Assembly (NCBI GenBank): GCA_025356275.1
Contig: JANXUK010000127.1
Span: forward strand, 1 to 36,213
Direction of reading: 5' to 3'
DNA length: 36,213 nucleotides
Origin: Sphingomonadales bacterium
GTDB taxonomy: Bacteria; Pseudomonadota; Alphaproteobacteria; Sphingomonadales; Sphingomonadaceae
Part shown: positions 1 through 8,473 of the stretch, in pieces
Layout: every line of letters starts with the position of its first letter
How positions within the stretch are numbered: the stretch's first letter is position 1
The notes under the pieces: generated by a model
Told to the model about the DNA's origin: nothing
Databases searched by the model: none
The model's input: the letters and a program-made list of their open reading frames with translations, nothing else
Made by a program: the position numbers and the translations under genes

Positions 1-2066
1 AGATAGCGGCCCTGATCCTCGCCGAAATACAGGCCCGCCAGCGGCGGCAACCCGGCTGCCACATCGCTGACAAAGCCGATGTCGCCCGCAAGCGCCATCT
101 CGGCCAAAGCCACTGCCGCGCCGCCATCGCTGCAATCATGCACCGCGCTGACCATGCCATCGGCGATCAGCCCGCGCACCAGCTTGCCCGCGCGCCGCTC
201 CGCGGTCAGCTCGACCGGCGGCGGCGGGCCATCCTCCCGCCCATGCAGCTCGCGCAGCCACAGGGATTGCCCCAGATGCCCGTGCGAATGGCACAGCAGC
301 ACGATGGTCTCCCCCTCGGCCTTGAAGCCGATGGTGGCCATCTTGCCGCAATCCTCCATCAGGCCCACGCCGCCGATCGCCGGGGTCGGCAGGATTGCCG
401 AGCCCCCGCCGGTCGCCTTGCTTTCATTATACAGCGAGACATTGCCCGAAACGATCGGGTAATCCAGCGCCCGGCAGGCATCGCCCATCCCCTCCAGACA
501 GCCGACGATCTGCCCCATGATCTCGGGCCGCTGGGGATTGGCGAAATTGAGACAATTGGTGATTGCCAAGGGCTTGGCACCCACAGCGCAGATATTGCGA
601 TAGGTTTCCGCCACCGCCTGCTTGCCGCCCTCATAGGGATCGGCAAAGCAATAACGCGGGGTGCAATCGGTGCTCATCGCCAAGGCCCGCTGGGTGCCGT
701 GGATCCGTACCACCGCCGCATCCCCGCCCGACAGCTGCATCGTATCGCCGCCGACCTGACTGTCATACTGCTGCCAGATCCACGCCCGCGACGCCAGATC
801 GGGGCAGGCCATCAGCTTCAGCAGATCGCCCGCTATATCGGTGCATTCGGGCACCTCGCCCAGCGGCGCGGGCTTGGCCGGCAACACATAGGGCCGGTCA
901 TACAACGGCGCATCATCGGCCAGTGGCCCCAGCGGAATGTCGCAAACCACCGCGCCATTCCACTCCAGCACCATATGCCCACCATCCGCGCCAGCCTTGG
1001 TAACCTCGCCGATCACCGCGAAATCCAGCTCCCACTTGCGGAAGATGGCTTCCGCAAAGCCCTCGCGGCCCGGCTTCAGCACCATCAGCATCCGCTCCTG
1101 ACTCTCGGACAGCATCATCTCATAGGGCGTCATCCCGGTCTCGCGCTGGGGCACGGCATTCATGTTCAGCCGGATGCCAACCCCGCCCTTGGACGCCATT
1201 TCAACCGAGGACGAGGTCAACCCCGCCGCGCCCATATCCTGAATCGCGACGATGGCATCGCTGGCCATCAGTTCAAGACAGGCCTCGATCAGCAGTTTCT
1301 CGGTAAACGGATCGCCGACTTGGACGGTGGGGCGCTTCTCGTCCGATTTGTCGTCGAAATCGGCGCTGGCCATTGTGGCGCCATGAATGCCGTCGCGCCC
1401 GGTTTTCGATCCGACATAGACGATCGGATTGCCCACGCCTGTCGCTGCGGAATAGAAGATGCGGCTTTGGTCGGCGATGCCCACGGTCATCGCATTGACC
1501 AGAATATTGCCATCATACGCCTTGTGGAAATTGGTCTCACCACCGACCGTCGGCACGCCGACGCAATTGCCATAGCTGCCGATGCCGGCCACGACGCCCT
1601 GCACCAGATGCTTCATCCGCGGATGATCGGGCCGGCCAAAACGCAGCGCATTGAGGTTGGCAATCGGCCGCGCGCCCATCGTGAACACATCGCGCAAAAT
1701 CCCGCCCACTCCCGTGGCCGCGCCCTGATACGGCTCGATATAGGAGGGGTGATTGTGCGATTCCATCTTGAAGATCGCGGCCAACCTTGTGCCATTCGGC
1801 CCCTCGCCAATGTCGATCACTCCGGCGTTCTCGCCCGGCCCGCAGATCACCCAGGGGGCTTCGGTCGGCAGCTTTTTGAGGTGCAGCCGCGAGGATTTGT
1901 AGCTGCAATGCTCCGACCACATCACCGAAAATATGCCCAGCTCCACCAGATTGGGCTCCCGCCCCAAGGCGTGCAGCACGCGGGCATATTCCTCCTCGGA
2001 CAGCCCGTGGGCGGCGACGACAGCGTCGGTAATTTCGGCGGTGATGGGGGAGAGGGTTTGGGCCAT
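1..2066 (-). CDS. purL: Phosphoribosylformylglycinamidine synthase subunit PurL, C-terminus cut by window edge
   Basis: PurL is the synthetase subunit of FGAM synthase. It makes the amidine in step 4 of purine synthesis, using ATP and ammonia passed on from PurQ. I translated the minus strand from the ATG at 2066 and found it open to base 1, giving about 688 of the roughly 735-745 residues usual for the family. The start reads [11 protein letters not shown]. Family motifs are MWSEHCSYK (residues 49-57, with the conserved active-site His), [15 protein letters not shown] (from residue 102), a glycine-rich segment near 120-125, and [17 protein letters not shown] in the middle. Residues 600-688 still match the C-terminal domain. 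There is no internal stop or frameshift. A long open frame on the opposite strand (138-2207) is antisense shadow. PurQ and PurS are not in the window. The gene diverges from xseB. Confidence 0.96.
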   Translation of the reverse strand, partial: MAQTLSPITAEITDAVVAAHGLSEEEYARVLHALGREPNLVELGIFSVMWSEHCSYKSSRLHLKKLPTEAPWVICGPGENAGVIDIGEGPNGTRLAAIFKMESHNHPSYIEPYQGAATGVGGILRDVFTMGARPIANLNALRFGRPDHPRMKHLVQGVVAGIGSYGNCVGVPTVGGETNFHKAYDGNILVNAMTVGIADQSRIFYSAATGVGNPIVYVGSKTGRDGIHGATMASADFDDKSDEKRPTVQVGDPFTEKLLIEACLELMASDAIVAIQDMGAAGLTSSSVEMASKGGVGIRLNMNAVPQRETGMTPYEMMLSESQERMLMVLKPGREGFAEAIFRKWELDFAVIGEVTKAGADGGHMVLEWNGAVVCDIPLGPLADDAPLYDRPYVLPAKPAPLGEVPECTDIAGDLLKLMACPDLASRAWIWQQYDSQVGGDTMQLSGGDAAVVRIHGTQRALAMSTDCTPRYCFADPYEGGKQAVAETYRNICAVGAKPLAITNCLNFANPQRPEIMGQIVGCLEGMGDACRALDYPIVSGNVSLYNESKATGGGSAILPTPAIGGVGLMEDCGKMATIGFKAEGETIVLLCHSHGHLGQSLWLRELHGREDGPPPPVELTAERRAGKLVRGLIADGMVSAVHDCSDGGAAVALAEMALAGDIGFVSDVAAGLPPLAGLYFGEDQGRY

Positions 2067-2106
2067 GCGCCTGCCCATAGCGAGCGGGTCGCGCGGTGGC
2101 TAGATG

Positions 2107-2164
2107 GGCGCCGGGCTTTCCACCATCGCGGCGCGGCCCGGCGCCGCTTTCCACCATCGCGGCG
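2107..2164. repeat. Short direct and inverted repeats between purL and xseB
   Basis: An 18-nt direct repeat, CTTTCCACCATCGCGGCG, occurs at 2116-2133 and 2147-2164 (31-nt period). An inverted repeat overlaps it: GGCGCCGGGC at 2107-2116 pairs with GCCCGGCGCC at 2136-2145. The repeats fill much of the 140-nt gap between the divergent purL and xseB starts, where promoters for both should lie. No clear -35/-10 pair is visible. Whether the structure is regulatory is unknown. Confidence 0.6.
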
Positions 2165-2212
2165 CCGCCCGGCGCTTGACCGCCAGCACCGGCGCGGCCA
2201 TTGCTGATGCCT

Positions 2213-2494
2213 ATGACCGAGCCCGCAACCGCCCCCCTTGGCGCTATCGCCACGTTAACCTTCGAGGAGGCCCTGCGCGGGCTGGAGGATGTCGTCCGCC
2301 GGCTGGAAAGCGGCGATGTGCCGCTCGACGATTCGATCGGCCTCTATGAACGGGGCGAGGAATTGCGCCGGCATTGCCAGGCACGGCTGGACGCGGCGCA
2401 GGCCAGGATTGAGCGCATCGTCACCGGACCAAACGCTTCCGGCCCGGATGGCGCGGCCATCGCCACCCGCCCGTTCGACGATCCGCAGGGCTGA
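2213..2494 (+). CDS. xseB: Exodeoxyribonuclease VII small subunit
   Basis: XseB is the small helical subunit that binds XseA to form exonuclease VII, a single-strand DNase. The protein has about 93 residues. Its core reads LTFEEALRGLEDVVRRLE and then SGDVPLDDSIGLYERGEEL, the signature of the family's two-helix hairpin. A variable tail follows, ending in PFDDPQG. The length is normal for XseB. The start is uncertain: in-frame TTG (2201), ATG (2207) and ATG (2213) all lie close together with no strong ribosome site. I took 2213, which gives MTEPATAP. The stop is 8 nt before ispA, an arrangement often seen (xseB-ispA) and consistent with one operon. XseA is not in the window. Confidence 0.93.
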   Translation: MTEPATAPLGAIATLTFEEALRGLEDVVRRLESGDVPLDDSIGLYERGEELRRHCQARLDAAQARIERIVTGPNASGPDGAAIATRPFDDPQG

Positions 2495-2502
2495 GACGCC
2501 AG

Positions 2503-3402
2503 ATGTCCGCCCCCGACCCGATCCTCGCCGACGCGCTGGCCCGTATCCAGAGCGACATTGACGGCGCCTTCGACGCACTGCTCCCGGTTCCGGCTGACAC
2601 CCGCGCGCGGCTGGTCGAAGCGATGCGCTATGCCGCGATCGGCGGCGGCAAGCGGGTGCGCCCGCTGCTGCTGACCGCCATTGCCGAGCTTTATGGCGTG
2701 GAGCGCGCAGTGGCGGTGCGTTGCGGCGCCGCCATCGAGGCGGTGCATGCCTATTCGCTGATCCACGACGACCTGCCCTGCATGGACGATGATGCCCTGC
2801 GCCACGGCAAACCCACGCTCCACCGCGCCTATGACGAGGCGACGGCGGTGCTCGCGGGGGACGCGTTGCAATGTTTCGCTTTCGAGATCCTCTCCAACCC
2901 CGACATCATCGGCGACCCGTTCACCCGCGCCGAGCTGGTCGCGGCGCTGGCCGGCGCGTCGGGGATGAACGGCATGGTCGGCGGGCAGATGATGGACATC
3001 GTGGCGGAGGGCAGCAGCTTCGACCTGCCCACCATCACCCGCCTGCAACAGCTCAAGACCGGCGCGCTGCTAGCCGCCTCGGTGGAGATGGGCGCGATCC
3101 TGGGCAAGGTCCCGGTCGAGGGGCGGGCGCATCTGCGCGGCTATGCCCGTGACATCGGGCTGGCGTTTCAGATCGCCGACGACCTGCTCGACCATGAGGG
3201 CGATGCCGATGCCGCCGGCAAGGCGCTGCGCAAGGATGCGGCGGCGGGCAAGGAGACCTTTGTGTCGCTGCTGGGCGCGGACCGGGCGCGGGCGCAGGCG
3301 CATATGCTGCTCGAACAGGCCATTGCCCATCTGGCGCAGCATGGCCGCGAGGCCGACCTGCTGCGCGCGCTGGCGCGGTTTATCGTGGAGAGGGACCGCT
3401 GA
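2503..3402 (+). CDS. ispA: Farnesyl/geranylgeranyl diphosphate synthase (IspA type)
   Basis: This trans-prenyltransferase condenses isopentenyl diphosphate onto allylic diphosphates to make farnesyl diphosphate, the precursor of undecaprenyl carrier, quinone side chains and carotenoids. It has 299 residues, as in E. coli IspA. Visible motifs are GGGKRVRPLLL (48-57), the first Asp-rich motif LIHDDLPCMDDD (87-97), GQMMDI near 161, and the second Asp-rich motif FQIADDLLD (222-230). These Asp clusters bind magnesium and diphosphate. The first motif has the two-residue insertion typical of bacterial FPP synthases. The stop overlaps the coaD start by one base (TGATG), which suggests translational coupling. 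Product chain length cannot be settled by eye. Confidence 0.95.
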   Translation: MSAPDPILADALARIQSDIDGAFDALLPVPADTRARLVEAMRYAAIGGGKRVRPLLLTAIAELYGVERAVAVRCGAAIEAVHAYSLIHDDLPCMDDDALRHGKPTLHRAYDEATAVLAGDALQCFAFEILSNPDIIGDPFTRAELVAALAGASGMNGMVGGQMMDIVAEGSSFDLPTITRLQQLKTGALLAASVEMGAILGKVPVEGRAHLRGYARDIGLAFQIADDLLDHEGDADAAGKALRKDAAAGKETFVSLLGADRARAQAHMLLEQAIAHLAQHGREADLLRALARFIVERDR

Positions 3403-3926
3403 TGGCTGGCACACGGGCCGAACGAATTGGGGTCTACCCCGGCACCTTCGATCCCATCACGCTGGGCCACGCCGACATCATCCGGCGCGGCGCCAAGCTG
3501 GTCGACCAACTGATCCTTGGCGTCACCACCAACCCTTCCAAAAACCCGATGTTCACCCCCGATGAGCGCATCGCCATGGTTGAGCGCGAGGTTGCCGCGC
3601 TGGGCATCGGCAACGTGCGCGTCGTCGGTTTCAACGCGCTGCTGATGAAATTTGCCGAGGTGCAGGGTGCTTCGCTGATCATTCGCGGGCTGAGGGCGGT
3701 CGCCGATTTCGAATATGAGTACCAGATGGCGGGCATGAACCAGCAGCTCAACGCCGGGATCGAGACGGTGTTTTTGATGGCCGACGTCGGCCTGCAACCG
3801 ATCGCATCCAAGCTGGTCAAGGAAATCGCGCTGTTCGGCGGCGAGATCGCCCCCTTTGTAAGCGCGGCGGTCAAGGATGATGTGGTGGCGCGCGTCGCGA
3901 AGACCGGGCGGATGGGCGACCTGTAG
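3402..3926 (+). CDS. coaD: Phosphopantetheine adenylyltransferase
   Basis: CoaD transfers AMP from ATP to 4'-phosphopantetheine, giving dephospho-CoA, the next-to-last step of coenzyme A synthesis. The 174-residue protein is a complete nucleotidyltransferase-fold enzyme. It shows GVYPGTFDPITLGH (10-23), whose T/HxGH-like TLGH binds ATP, then FTPDERIAMV, IIRGLRAVADFEYEYQMA (substrate and nucleotide binding), and ASKLVKEIA toward the C-terminus. It is slightly longer than E. coli CoaD because of a C-terminal tail. Its ATG shares one base with the ispA stop. About 130 nt separate it from the cyclophilin gene, with no clear terminator. Confidence 0.96.
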   Translation: MAGTRAERIGVYPGTFDPITLGHADIIRRGAKLVDQLILGVTTNPSKNPMFTPDERIAMVEREVAALGIGNVRVVGFNALLMKFAEVQGASLIIRGLRAVADFEYEYQMAGMNQQLNAGIETVFLMADVGLQPIASKLVKEIALFGGEIAPFVSAAVKDDVVARVAKTGRMGDL

Positions 3927-4056
3927 CGCTGCTACGTGAGCCTGCCCTTGTTCCCGGCCTTACCCTTGTCATTGCCATGACAGCCGCGCCCCGCTATCGC
4001 CCCTGCATCCTATTATGGCGGACCCCATTATGGCCGCATCCCAATATGAGAGCCGC

Positions 4057-4767
4057 ATGACCAGCCACACTCCGACCCGCTCCGCCTTCACACTCTTGCG
4101 CCACAGCCTGCTGGGGCTGGCGCTGCTGGCCGCTGGCTGCGTCCACCATGCGGCGCGCCCCCGGATCGAGGACGTCAAACCGATCGCGGTCAACAATTCG
4201 CTCAGCGCGGTGGTCGATATGGACCCCAGCCACGATCCCGAAAATGTGCTGCTGCTCGATCTGTCGGACGGCGGGCGGGTGGCTATCCGGCTGATGCCGA
4301 AATGGGCGCCGCACCATGTTGAGCGGATCAAGACGCTGGTGCATCAGGGTTTTTACAATGGCATCATCTTCCACCGGGTGATCGATGGCTTTATGGCCCA
4401 GGCGGGCGACCCCACCGGCACCGGCGAGGGCGGCTCGAAATTGCCCGACCTGGCGGCAGAATTCAACTCGCTGCCGCATGTGCGCGGTTCGGTCTCGATG
4501 GCCCGCACCGACGCACCCGATTCGGCGAATAGCCAGTTCTTCATCGTGTTCTACCCGCATTTCGCGCTGGACCGGCATTATACCAATTTCGGCCGGGTGA
4601 TCGGCGGCATGGAATATGCCGACGCGATCGCGCGGGGCGAGCCGCCGCAGAACCCGACCAAGATCCTGCAGGCGAGCATGGCCAGCGACCACCTGCCACC
4701 GCCCGCAGTGCCGGCTCCAACTACCGCGCCCTCGATCAAGCAGCTCAACACTTCGCGGTCGAACTGA
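4057..4767 (+). CDS. Cyclophilin-type peptidyl-prolyl cis-trans isomerase, predicted lipoprotein
   Basis: The enzyme is a cyclophilin that isomerises prolyl bonds during protein folding. It should act in the periplasm, tethered by lipid. From the ATG at 4057 the N-terminus has Arg/His residues, then a hydrophobic LLGLALLAAGC lipobox with Cys at residue 28. The cyclophilin domain follows, with FYNGIIFHRVIDGFMAQAGD, GSVSMART, NSQFFIVF and NFGRVIGGMEYADAI. FHRV and the QFF segment are catalytic-site motifs. An in-frame ATG lies upstream at 4015, but that start would put about 14 extra residues before a normal signal peptide, so 4057 is preferred. The region just upstream contains the near-repeat ATTATGGC twice. 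The tail after the domain is proline-rich. Confidence 0.92.
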   Translation: MTSHTPTRSAFTLLRHSLLGLALLAAGCVHHAARPRIEDVKPIAVNNSLSAVVDMDPSHDPENVLLLDLSDGGRVAIRLMPKWAPHHVERIKTLVHQGFYNGIIFHRVIDGFMAQAGDPTGTGEGGSKLPDLAAEFNSLPHVRGSVSMARTDAPDSANSQFFIVFYPHFALDRHYTNFGRVIGGMEYADAIARGEPPQNPTKILQASMASDHLPPPAVPAPTTAPSIKQLNTSRSN

Positions 4768-4786
4768 GGCGCGATAGCGCGCAGCC

Positions 4787-5815
4787 ATGCGCGTAGACCT
4801 GTTCGATTTCGCGCTCCCGCCCGAGGCGATAGCGTTGCGCCCCGCATCCCCGCGCGATTCGGCGCGGCTGCTGAGCGTTGGCGGGAACGGCGCGCTTAAG
4901 GATTACCGGATCAGCGACCTGCCGGGCCTGCTGCGCGCTGGCGACATTCTGGTGTTCAACGACACCCGCGTGATCCCGGCGCAACTTGAGGGTACGCGCG
5001 GCAATGCCAGGATCGGCGCCATGCTTCACAAACGCGTCGATCTGCGCCGCTGGCAGGTGTTCGTGCGCAATGGCAAGCGCCTCAAACAAGGCGATGTCAT
5101 AAGCTTCCCCGCCGAGGTCAGCGCCGCTGCCGAGACGCTCCACCCCGACGGCAGCTGGACGCTCCATTTTGCCGGGGAGGAGCCGGTCGAGGTCTTGCTG
5201 GAGCGTGCGGGCCGCATGCCGCTGCCTCCCTATATCGCCGGCAAGCGCCCCGCCGATGCCGCCGACCGCGCCGATTACCAGACGATGTTCGCGCGTGCCG
5301 ATGGCGCCGTCGCCGCGCCCACCGCCGCGCTTCATTTCACCCCTGAGCTGATGGCGGCCCTGAGCGAGGCGGGCATCCGCCACGAATTCCTCACGCTCCA
5401 CGTCGGCGCTGGCACTTTCCTGCCAGTCAAGGTCGAGGACACAGCCGACCACGCGATGCACGCCGAATGGGGCAGCATCACCCCGAAGGCCGCCGCCCGC
5501 CTCAACACCGCCCGCCAGGCCGGCGCACGCATCATCGCGGTCGGCACCACCTCGCTACGCCTGCTCGAAAGTGCTGCCGATGCCCATGGGCGGATCGAGG
5601 CCTTTGCGGGTGACACCGCGATTTTCATCACTCCGGGCTATCGTTTCCGGGCAATCGACGGCCTGATGACCAATTTCCACCTGCCCAAATCCACGCTGTT
5701 CATGCTGGTCAGCGCGTTGATGGGCCGCGAGGTGATGCATAGCGCCTACGCTCACGCTATCACCGCCGGCTACCGCTTCTATTCCTATGGCGATGCCAGC
5801 CTGCTGCTGCCATGA
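4787..5815 (+). CDS. queA: S-adenosylmethionine:tRNA ribosyltransferase-isomerase
   Basis: QueA moves and rearranges the ribosyl group of SAM onto preQ1 at tRNA position 34, forming epoxyqueuosine. The protein has 342 residues, as expected. Visible family segments are [13 protein letters not shown] (about 55-67), a PLPPYI motif near 145, [43 protein letters not shown] and the C-terminal [19 protein letters not shown]. The start at 4787 gives [19 protein letters not shown], the standard N-terminus. It lies 7 nt before tgt, whose product acts one step earlier, so the two are surely an operon for queuosine modification. Confidence 0.97.
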   Translation: MRVDLFDFALPPEAIALRPASPRDSARLLSVGGNGALKDYRISDLPGLLRAGDILVFNDTRVIPAQLEGTRGNARIGAMLHKRVDLRRWQVFVRNGKRLKQGDVISFPAEVSAAAETLHPDGSWTLHFAGEEPVEVLLERAGRMPLPPYIAGKRPADAADRADYQTMFARADGAVAAPTAALHFTPELMAALSEAGIRHEFLTLHVGAGTFLPVKVEDTADHAMHAEWGSITPKAAARLNTARQAGARIIAVGTTSLRLLESAADAHGRIEAFAGDTAIFITPGYRFRAIDGLMTNFHLPKSTLFMLVSALMGREVMHSAYAHAITAGYRFYSYGDASLLLP

Positions 5816-5822
5816 GCCGCCC

Positions 5823-6947
5823 ATGACCCGTTTCGCTTTCACGATCCACGCCATAGACGGCGCCGCGCGCAGCGGCACCATCTCCATGCGGCGCGGTGAC
5901 ATCCGCACGCCCGCCTTCATGCCGGTGGGCACCGCCGCCACGGTCAAGGCAATGAAGCCCGAGGCGGTGCGGGCCAGCGGCGCCGACATCATCCTGGGCA
6001 ACACCTACCACCTGATGCTGCGCCCCGGCGCCGAGCGGATGGCGCGGCTCGGCGGGCTCCACCGCTTTATGAACTGGCCGCGCCCGATCCTGACCGACAG
6101 CGGCGGCTATCAGGTGATGAGCCTGTCCGACCTGCGGCAAATTACCGAGAATGGCGTCACTTTCGCCAGCCATCTCGATGGATCGCGCCACCTGATTACC
6201 CCCGAACGCTCGATGGAGATCCAGCGCCTGCTGGGCAGCGACATCGTTATGGCTTTCGACGAATGCCCCCGCGCCGATCAACCACGCGAGATCATCGCCA
6301 AATCGATGGAAATGAGCATGCGCTGGGCCAAACGCAGCCGCGACGCCTTCGATGCCGGCAGGGAGCATGCAGAGGGCGCCGCGCTGTTCGGCATCCAGCA
6401 GGGCGCGCTTGATGAGGGCCTGCGCCGGGACAGCGCCGACGCCTTGCGCGGCATTGGCTTCGACGGTTACGCCATCGGCGGCTTGGCGGTGGGCGAGGGG
6501 CAAGAGGCGATGTTCGCCGCGCTCGATTACGCGCCCGGTCAGCTCCCGGCCGACCGTCCGCGTTACCTGATGGGCGTGGGCAAGCCCGACGACCTCGTCG
6601 GCGCGGTGGAGCGCGGCGTCGACATGTTCGACTGCGTGCTGCCCAGCCGCTCGGGCCGCAACGGCCAGGCTTTCACATGGGCCGGGCCGGTCAATATCCG
6701 CAACGCGAAGCACGCCGAGGCTCAAGCGCCGCTGGACCCGCGCTGCGCCTGCCCAACCTGCACAACCTACAGCCGCGCCTATATCCACCACCTCGTCCGC
6801 TCGGGCGAGATGCTCGGCGCGATGCTGATGACCGAGCACAATCTGTATTTCTATCAGGCGCTGATGGCCGCGATGCGCGATGCCATCGGGGGAGGCGCGT
6901 TTCTCAGTTTCGCGGCCAATTTCCGCCGCGATTACATCACCAAATAG
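5823..6947 (+). CDS. tgt: Queuine tRNA-ribosyltransferase (tRNA-guanine transglycosylase)
   Basis: Tgt swaps guanine-34 for preQ1 in tRNAs for Asp, Asn, His and Tyr. The 374-residue protein has every key residue of the bacterial enzyme. [11 protein letters not shown] carries the conserved Asp (D92). [13 protein letters not shown] carries the nucleophilic Asp (D270). GGLAVGEGQ (219-227) recognises the base. The zinc site is C308, C310, C313 and H339. The start at 5823 ([10 protein letters not shown]) was preferred to an upstream in-frame start inside queA. The similarity recalls the Zymomonas mobilis enzyme, the family's structural model. A perfect hairpin (6953-6988) follows the stop directly and may end the queA-tgt transcript. 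Confidence 0.97.
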   Translation: MTRFAFTIHAIDGAARSGTISMRRGDIRTPAFMPVGTAATVKAMKPEAVRASGADIILGNTYHLMLRPGAERMARLGGLHRFMNWPRPILTDSGGYQVMSLSDLRQITENGVTFASHLDGSRHLITPERSMEIQRLLGSDIVMAFDECPRADQPREIIAKSMEMSMRWAKRSRDAFDAGREHAEGAALFGIQQGALDEGLRRDSADALRGIGFDGYAIGGLAVGEGQEAMFAALDYAPGQLPADRPRYLMGVGKPDDLVGAVERGVDMFDCVLPSRSGRNGQAFTWAGPVNIRNAKHAEAQAPLDPRCACPTCTTYSRAYIHHLVRSGEMLGAMLMTEHNLYFYQALMAAMRDAIGGGAFLSFAANFRRDYITK

Positions 6948-6952
6948 CCGCG

Positions 6953-6988
6953 CTAGAGCAAGATGCGATAAAACGCATCTTGCTCTAG
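6953..6988. repeat. Perfect 15-bp palindrome bounded by CTAG, just after tgt
   Basis: CTAGAGCAAGATGCG (6953-6967) pairs perfectly with CGCATCTTGCTCTAG (6974-6988) around a 6-nt loop. Both outer ends are CTAG. It begins 6 nt after the tgt stop. A T-rich stretch (TCTTTGTTTT, 6991-7000) follows it, so it could work as an intrinsic terminator for queA-tgt, although the T-run is broken and begins two bases after the stem. It is the first of a row of CTAG-separated segments running to 7217. Confidence 0.8.
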
Positions 6989-7001
6989 AGTCTTTGTTTT
7001 C

Positions 7002-7047
7002 GCATCGTTTATTGCCAAAAACCGGTACCCACTTTTTGGCACGATGC
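7002..7047. repeat. Bulged palindrome, copy 1 (GGTACCCAC loop family)
   Basis: GCATCGT (7002-7008) pairs with ACGATGC (7041-7047), and GCCAAAAA (7014-7021) pairs with TTTTTGGC (7033-7040). An unpaired TTATT (7009-7013) makes a 5-nt bulge on the 5' arm, and the loop contains GGTACCCAC. A second copy with different but still paired stems lies at 18667-18711. The right arm with CTCTA recurs as a 14-nt identical fragment at 8730-8743. The whole segment sits between CTAG at 6985 and CTAG at 7049. Confidence 0.75.
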
Positions 7048-7048
7048 T

Positions 7049-7127
7049 CTAGTGGATTGATTTTGACATTTGCATCCCCTGGGGGTTGGGATGGGTCTGC
7101 AAATGTCAAAATCGTAAAATCCACTAG
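7049..7127. repeat. CTAG-bounded bulged palindrome, type A, copy 1
   Basis: The outer stem is AGTGGATT (7051-7058) with AATCCACT (7118-7125). The inner stem is GATTTTGACATTTGCA (7059-7074) with its exact complement at 7098-7113. A 4-nt bulge, GTAA (7114-7117), lies on the 3' arm. Both ends carry CTAG, so the repeat can be read as TGG...CCA flanked by a duplicated CTAG. A second copy is at 36098-36176. The loops of the two copies differ while the stems stay paired. Confidence 0.82.
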
Positions 7128-7139
7128 AACCAAAATCTT

Positions 7140-7217
7140 CTAGTGGTCCGAAAAGATTCTGACATTCGAGCGCGACTTGGCCTCAAGCGGTATCGAATGT
7201 CAGAATCGGACCACTAG
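7140..7217. repeat. CTAG-bounded bulged palindrome, type B, copy 1; supplies the csp stop codon
   Basis: The outer stem is AGTGGTCC (7142-7149) with GGACCACT (7208-7215). The inner stem is GATTCTGACATTCGA (7155-7169) with its complement at 7193-7207. A GAAAA bulge (7150-7154) lies on the 5' arm. CTAG bounds both ends. A 12-nt spacer, AACCAAAATCTT (7128-7139), joins it to the type A element. The right-hand CTA (7214-7216) is read on the minus strand as the TAG stop of the cold-shock gene, so element and gene overlap. The same A-spacer-B order recurs at 36098-36213. Confidence 0.82.
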
Positions 7218-7417
7218 CCGATACGGATGTTCGACGCCTGCTTGCCCTTGGGGCCGTCGGTCACGTTGAACAGCACGCGCTGCCCCTCGTTCAGCCCCTT
7301 GTAGCCATTGCTTTCCAGCGCCGAGAGATGCGCGAACAGATCGGCGCCGCCATCATCGGGTGTGATAAAGCCGAAGCCCTTGGAAACGTTGAACCATTTT
7401 ACCACGCCCGTCGCCAT
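7214..7417 (-). CDS. Cold-shock protein, CspA family
   Basis: This is a 67-residue single cold-shock domain that binds single-stranded nucleic acid and melts RNA structure. It opens [21 protein letters not shown]1 is KGFGFI (13-18), and the RNP2-like segment is DLFAHLSAL. Length and composition are typical of CspA-like proteins of alphaproteobacteria. It lies downstream of rpsD on the same strand, beyond an intrinsic terminator, so it probably has its own promoter in the roughly 60-nt leader. Its stop codon TAG is contributed by the edge of a palindromic repeat (7140-7217). Confidence 0.95.
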   Translation of the reverse strand: MATGVVKWFNVSKGFGFITPDDGGADLFAHLSALESNGYKGLNEGQRVLFNVTDGPKGKQASNIRIG

Positions 7418-7476
7418 CGCTCAATTCCTGTCCAGTTCCGCAGTCCGCGCCTTACGGGTATCAACCCGCCACGCAT

Positions 7477-7508
7477 AAACAAAAGGGCGGCCATCGCTGG
7501 CCGCCCTT
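7477..7508 (-). terminator. Intrinsic terminator of rpsD
   Basis: Read on the minus strand, GGGCGGCCA pairs with TGGCCGCCC (7485-7493 with 7498-7506) around a 4-nt loop, followed by TTTTGTTT. It begins about 37 nt past the rpsD stop and precedes csp. This is the clearest terminator in the window. Confidence 0.88.
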
Positions 7509-7545
7509 CGTAAATTCAATGTCGCAAATCGGTCGATAAACCAAA

Positions 7546-8160
7546 TCAGCGCGAGTAGAACTCGACCACCAGATTGGGCTCCATCTTCACCGGATAGGGC
7601 ACTTCGTCCAGCGTCGGCACGCGCACGAAGCTGATCTTGTCGGTGCCGTCGGGCGCGACATAATCGGGTACTTCACGCTCGGCCAGGCCCTGTGCCTCGG
7701 CGATCAGCGCCATGTCCTTGGCCTTGGTGCCCAGGCTGATGACGTCACCGGGCCGCACGCGGCGGCTGGCGATGTTGCACTTCACGCCATTGACGCGAAT
7801 GTGCCCGTGCGAAACGATCTGGCGGGCCGAGAAGATGGTCGGCGCGAACTTGGCGCGGTACACCACCATGTCCAGCCGCTGCTCCAGCAGGCCGATCAGG
7901 TTCTGCCCGGTATCGCCCTTCATCCGGCTGGCTTCCTGATAGGTGCTCTTGAACTGCTTCTCGGTAACGTCCCCGTAATAGCCCTTGAGCTTTTGCTTGG
8001 CGCGCAGCTGAATGCCGAAGTCCGAAACTTTGCTCTTGCGGCGCTGGCCATGCTGACCTGGGCCATAGGCGCGGCGGTTAACCGCGCTCTTGGGGCGGCC
8101 CCAGATATTCTCGCCCATGCGGCGATCGAGTTTATACTTTGATGCCTTACGCTTCGACAT
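7546..8160 (-). CDS. rpsD: 30S ribosomal protein S4
   Basis: S4 is a primary 16S rRNA-binding protein of the 30S body and part of the mRNA entry site. It has 204 residues, the usual length. The N-terminus [21 protein letters not shown] is the alphaproteobacterial form of the family. It then has [17 protein letters not shown] and the S4 RNA-binding domain ([10 protein letters not shown]...HGHIRVNG). The start at 8160 was chosen over an upstream in-frame start because the protein then begins exactly as the family does. AGGATC lies about 6 nt before the ATG as a plausible ribosome site. It is a single-gene unit here, away from the alpha operon, as is common in alphaproteobacteria. Confidence 0.97.
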   Translation of the reverse strand: MSKRKASKYKLDRRMGENIWGRPKSAVNRRAYGPGQHGQRRKSKVSDFGIQLRAKQKLKGYYGDVTEKQFKSTYQEASRMKGDTGQNLIGLLEQRLDMVVYRAKFAPTIFSARQIVSHGHIRVNGVKCNIASRRVRPGDVISLGTKAKDMALIAEAQGLAEREVPDYVAPDGTDKISFVRVPTLDEVPYPVKMEPNLVVEFYSR

Positions 8161-8449
8161 GCGTGATCCTAACCATTTGCTGCCCCCGGCAAGACCGCCG
8201 GCGACCATAAAGCACCGGCGAGACCCGCCAATGCCGCTTACCGGGTTTGCACCGCCAGACCGATTCAGCTTTCGGCCAAAACGCCTGACGCGGCCGCCGC
8301 TTCACCGGAGTGCGGGGCCAATCGAACCGTGTTTCCGCAAAGGCCGAAGCCTGCGGGGTCCATGTGGAAGCGGGGCCTTTGGCGAGAGCAACGCGCAAAG
8401 TCAAGCAACGCGTACCCGGTCAGGACGTAAAGGGCGGGAAACCGGGCGG
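8161..8449. other. Intergenic stretch upstream of rpsD, no gene seen
   Basis: About 290 nt lie between the rpsD start and the terminator of the next minus-strand gene. The short open frames here have no recognisable protein character. It should hold the rpsD promoter and leader, but I see no confident -35/-10 pair, RNA gene or repeat. Confidence 0.5.
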
Positions 8450-8473
8450 AAAAAAGGCGGATCAGCGGCCGCC
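8450..8473 (-). terminator. Probable terminator overlapping the end of the small secreted-protein gene
   Basis: On the minus strand GGCGG and CCGCC (8469-8473 with 8456-8460) can pair around an 8-nt loop, and six T residues follow at once. The stop codon lies inside the loop. The stem is only 5 bp but GC-only, so termination is plausible rather than certain. Confidence 0.55.

Noticed and set aside
138..2207. A 689-codon plus-strand open frame, rich in His, Arg and Gln
   Set aside because: It lies antisense to purL, whose family motifs are all on the minus strand. Long antisense frames are expected in GC-rich coding DNA.
3966..3981. TGTCATTGCCATGACA hairpin after coaD as a terminator
   Set aside because: The stem is only 6 bp with no T-run, so there is too little to call.
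5760..7133. A 457-codon minus-strand open frame across queA, tgt and the repeats
   Set aside because: It is antisense to two recognised enzymes and starts inside a repeat, with no protein family character.
6953..7217. CRISPR array
   Set aside because: The repeats are palindromic elements of different sequence and unequal spacing with no spacers of constant length, and no cas genes are present.
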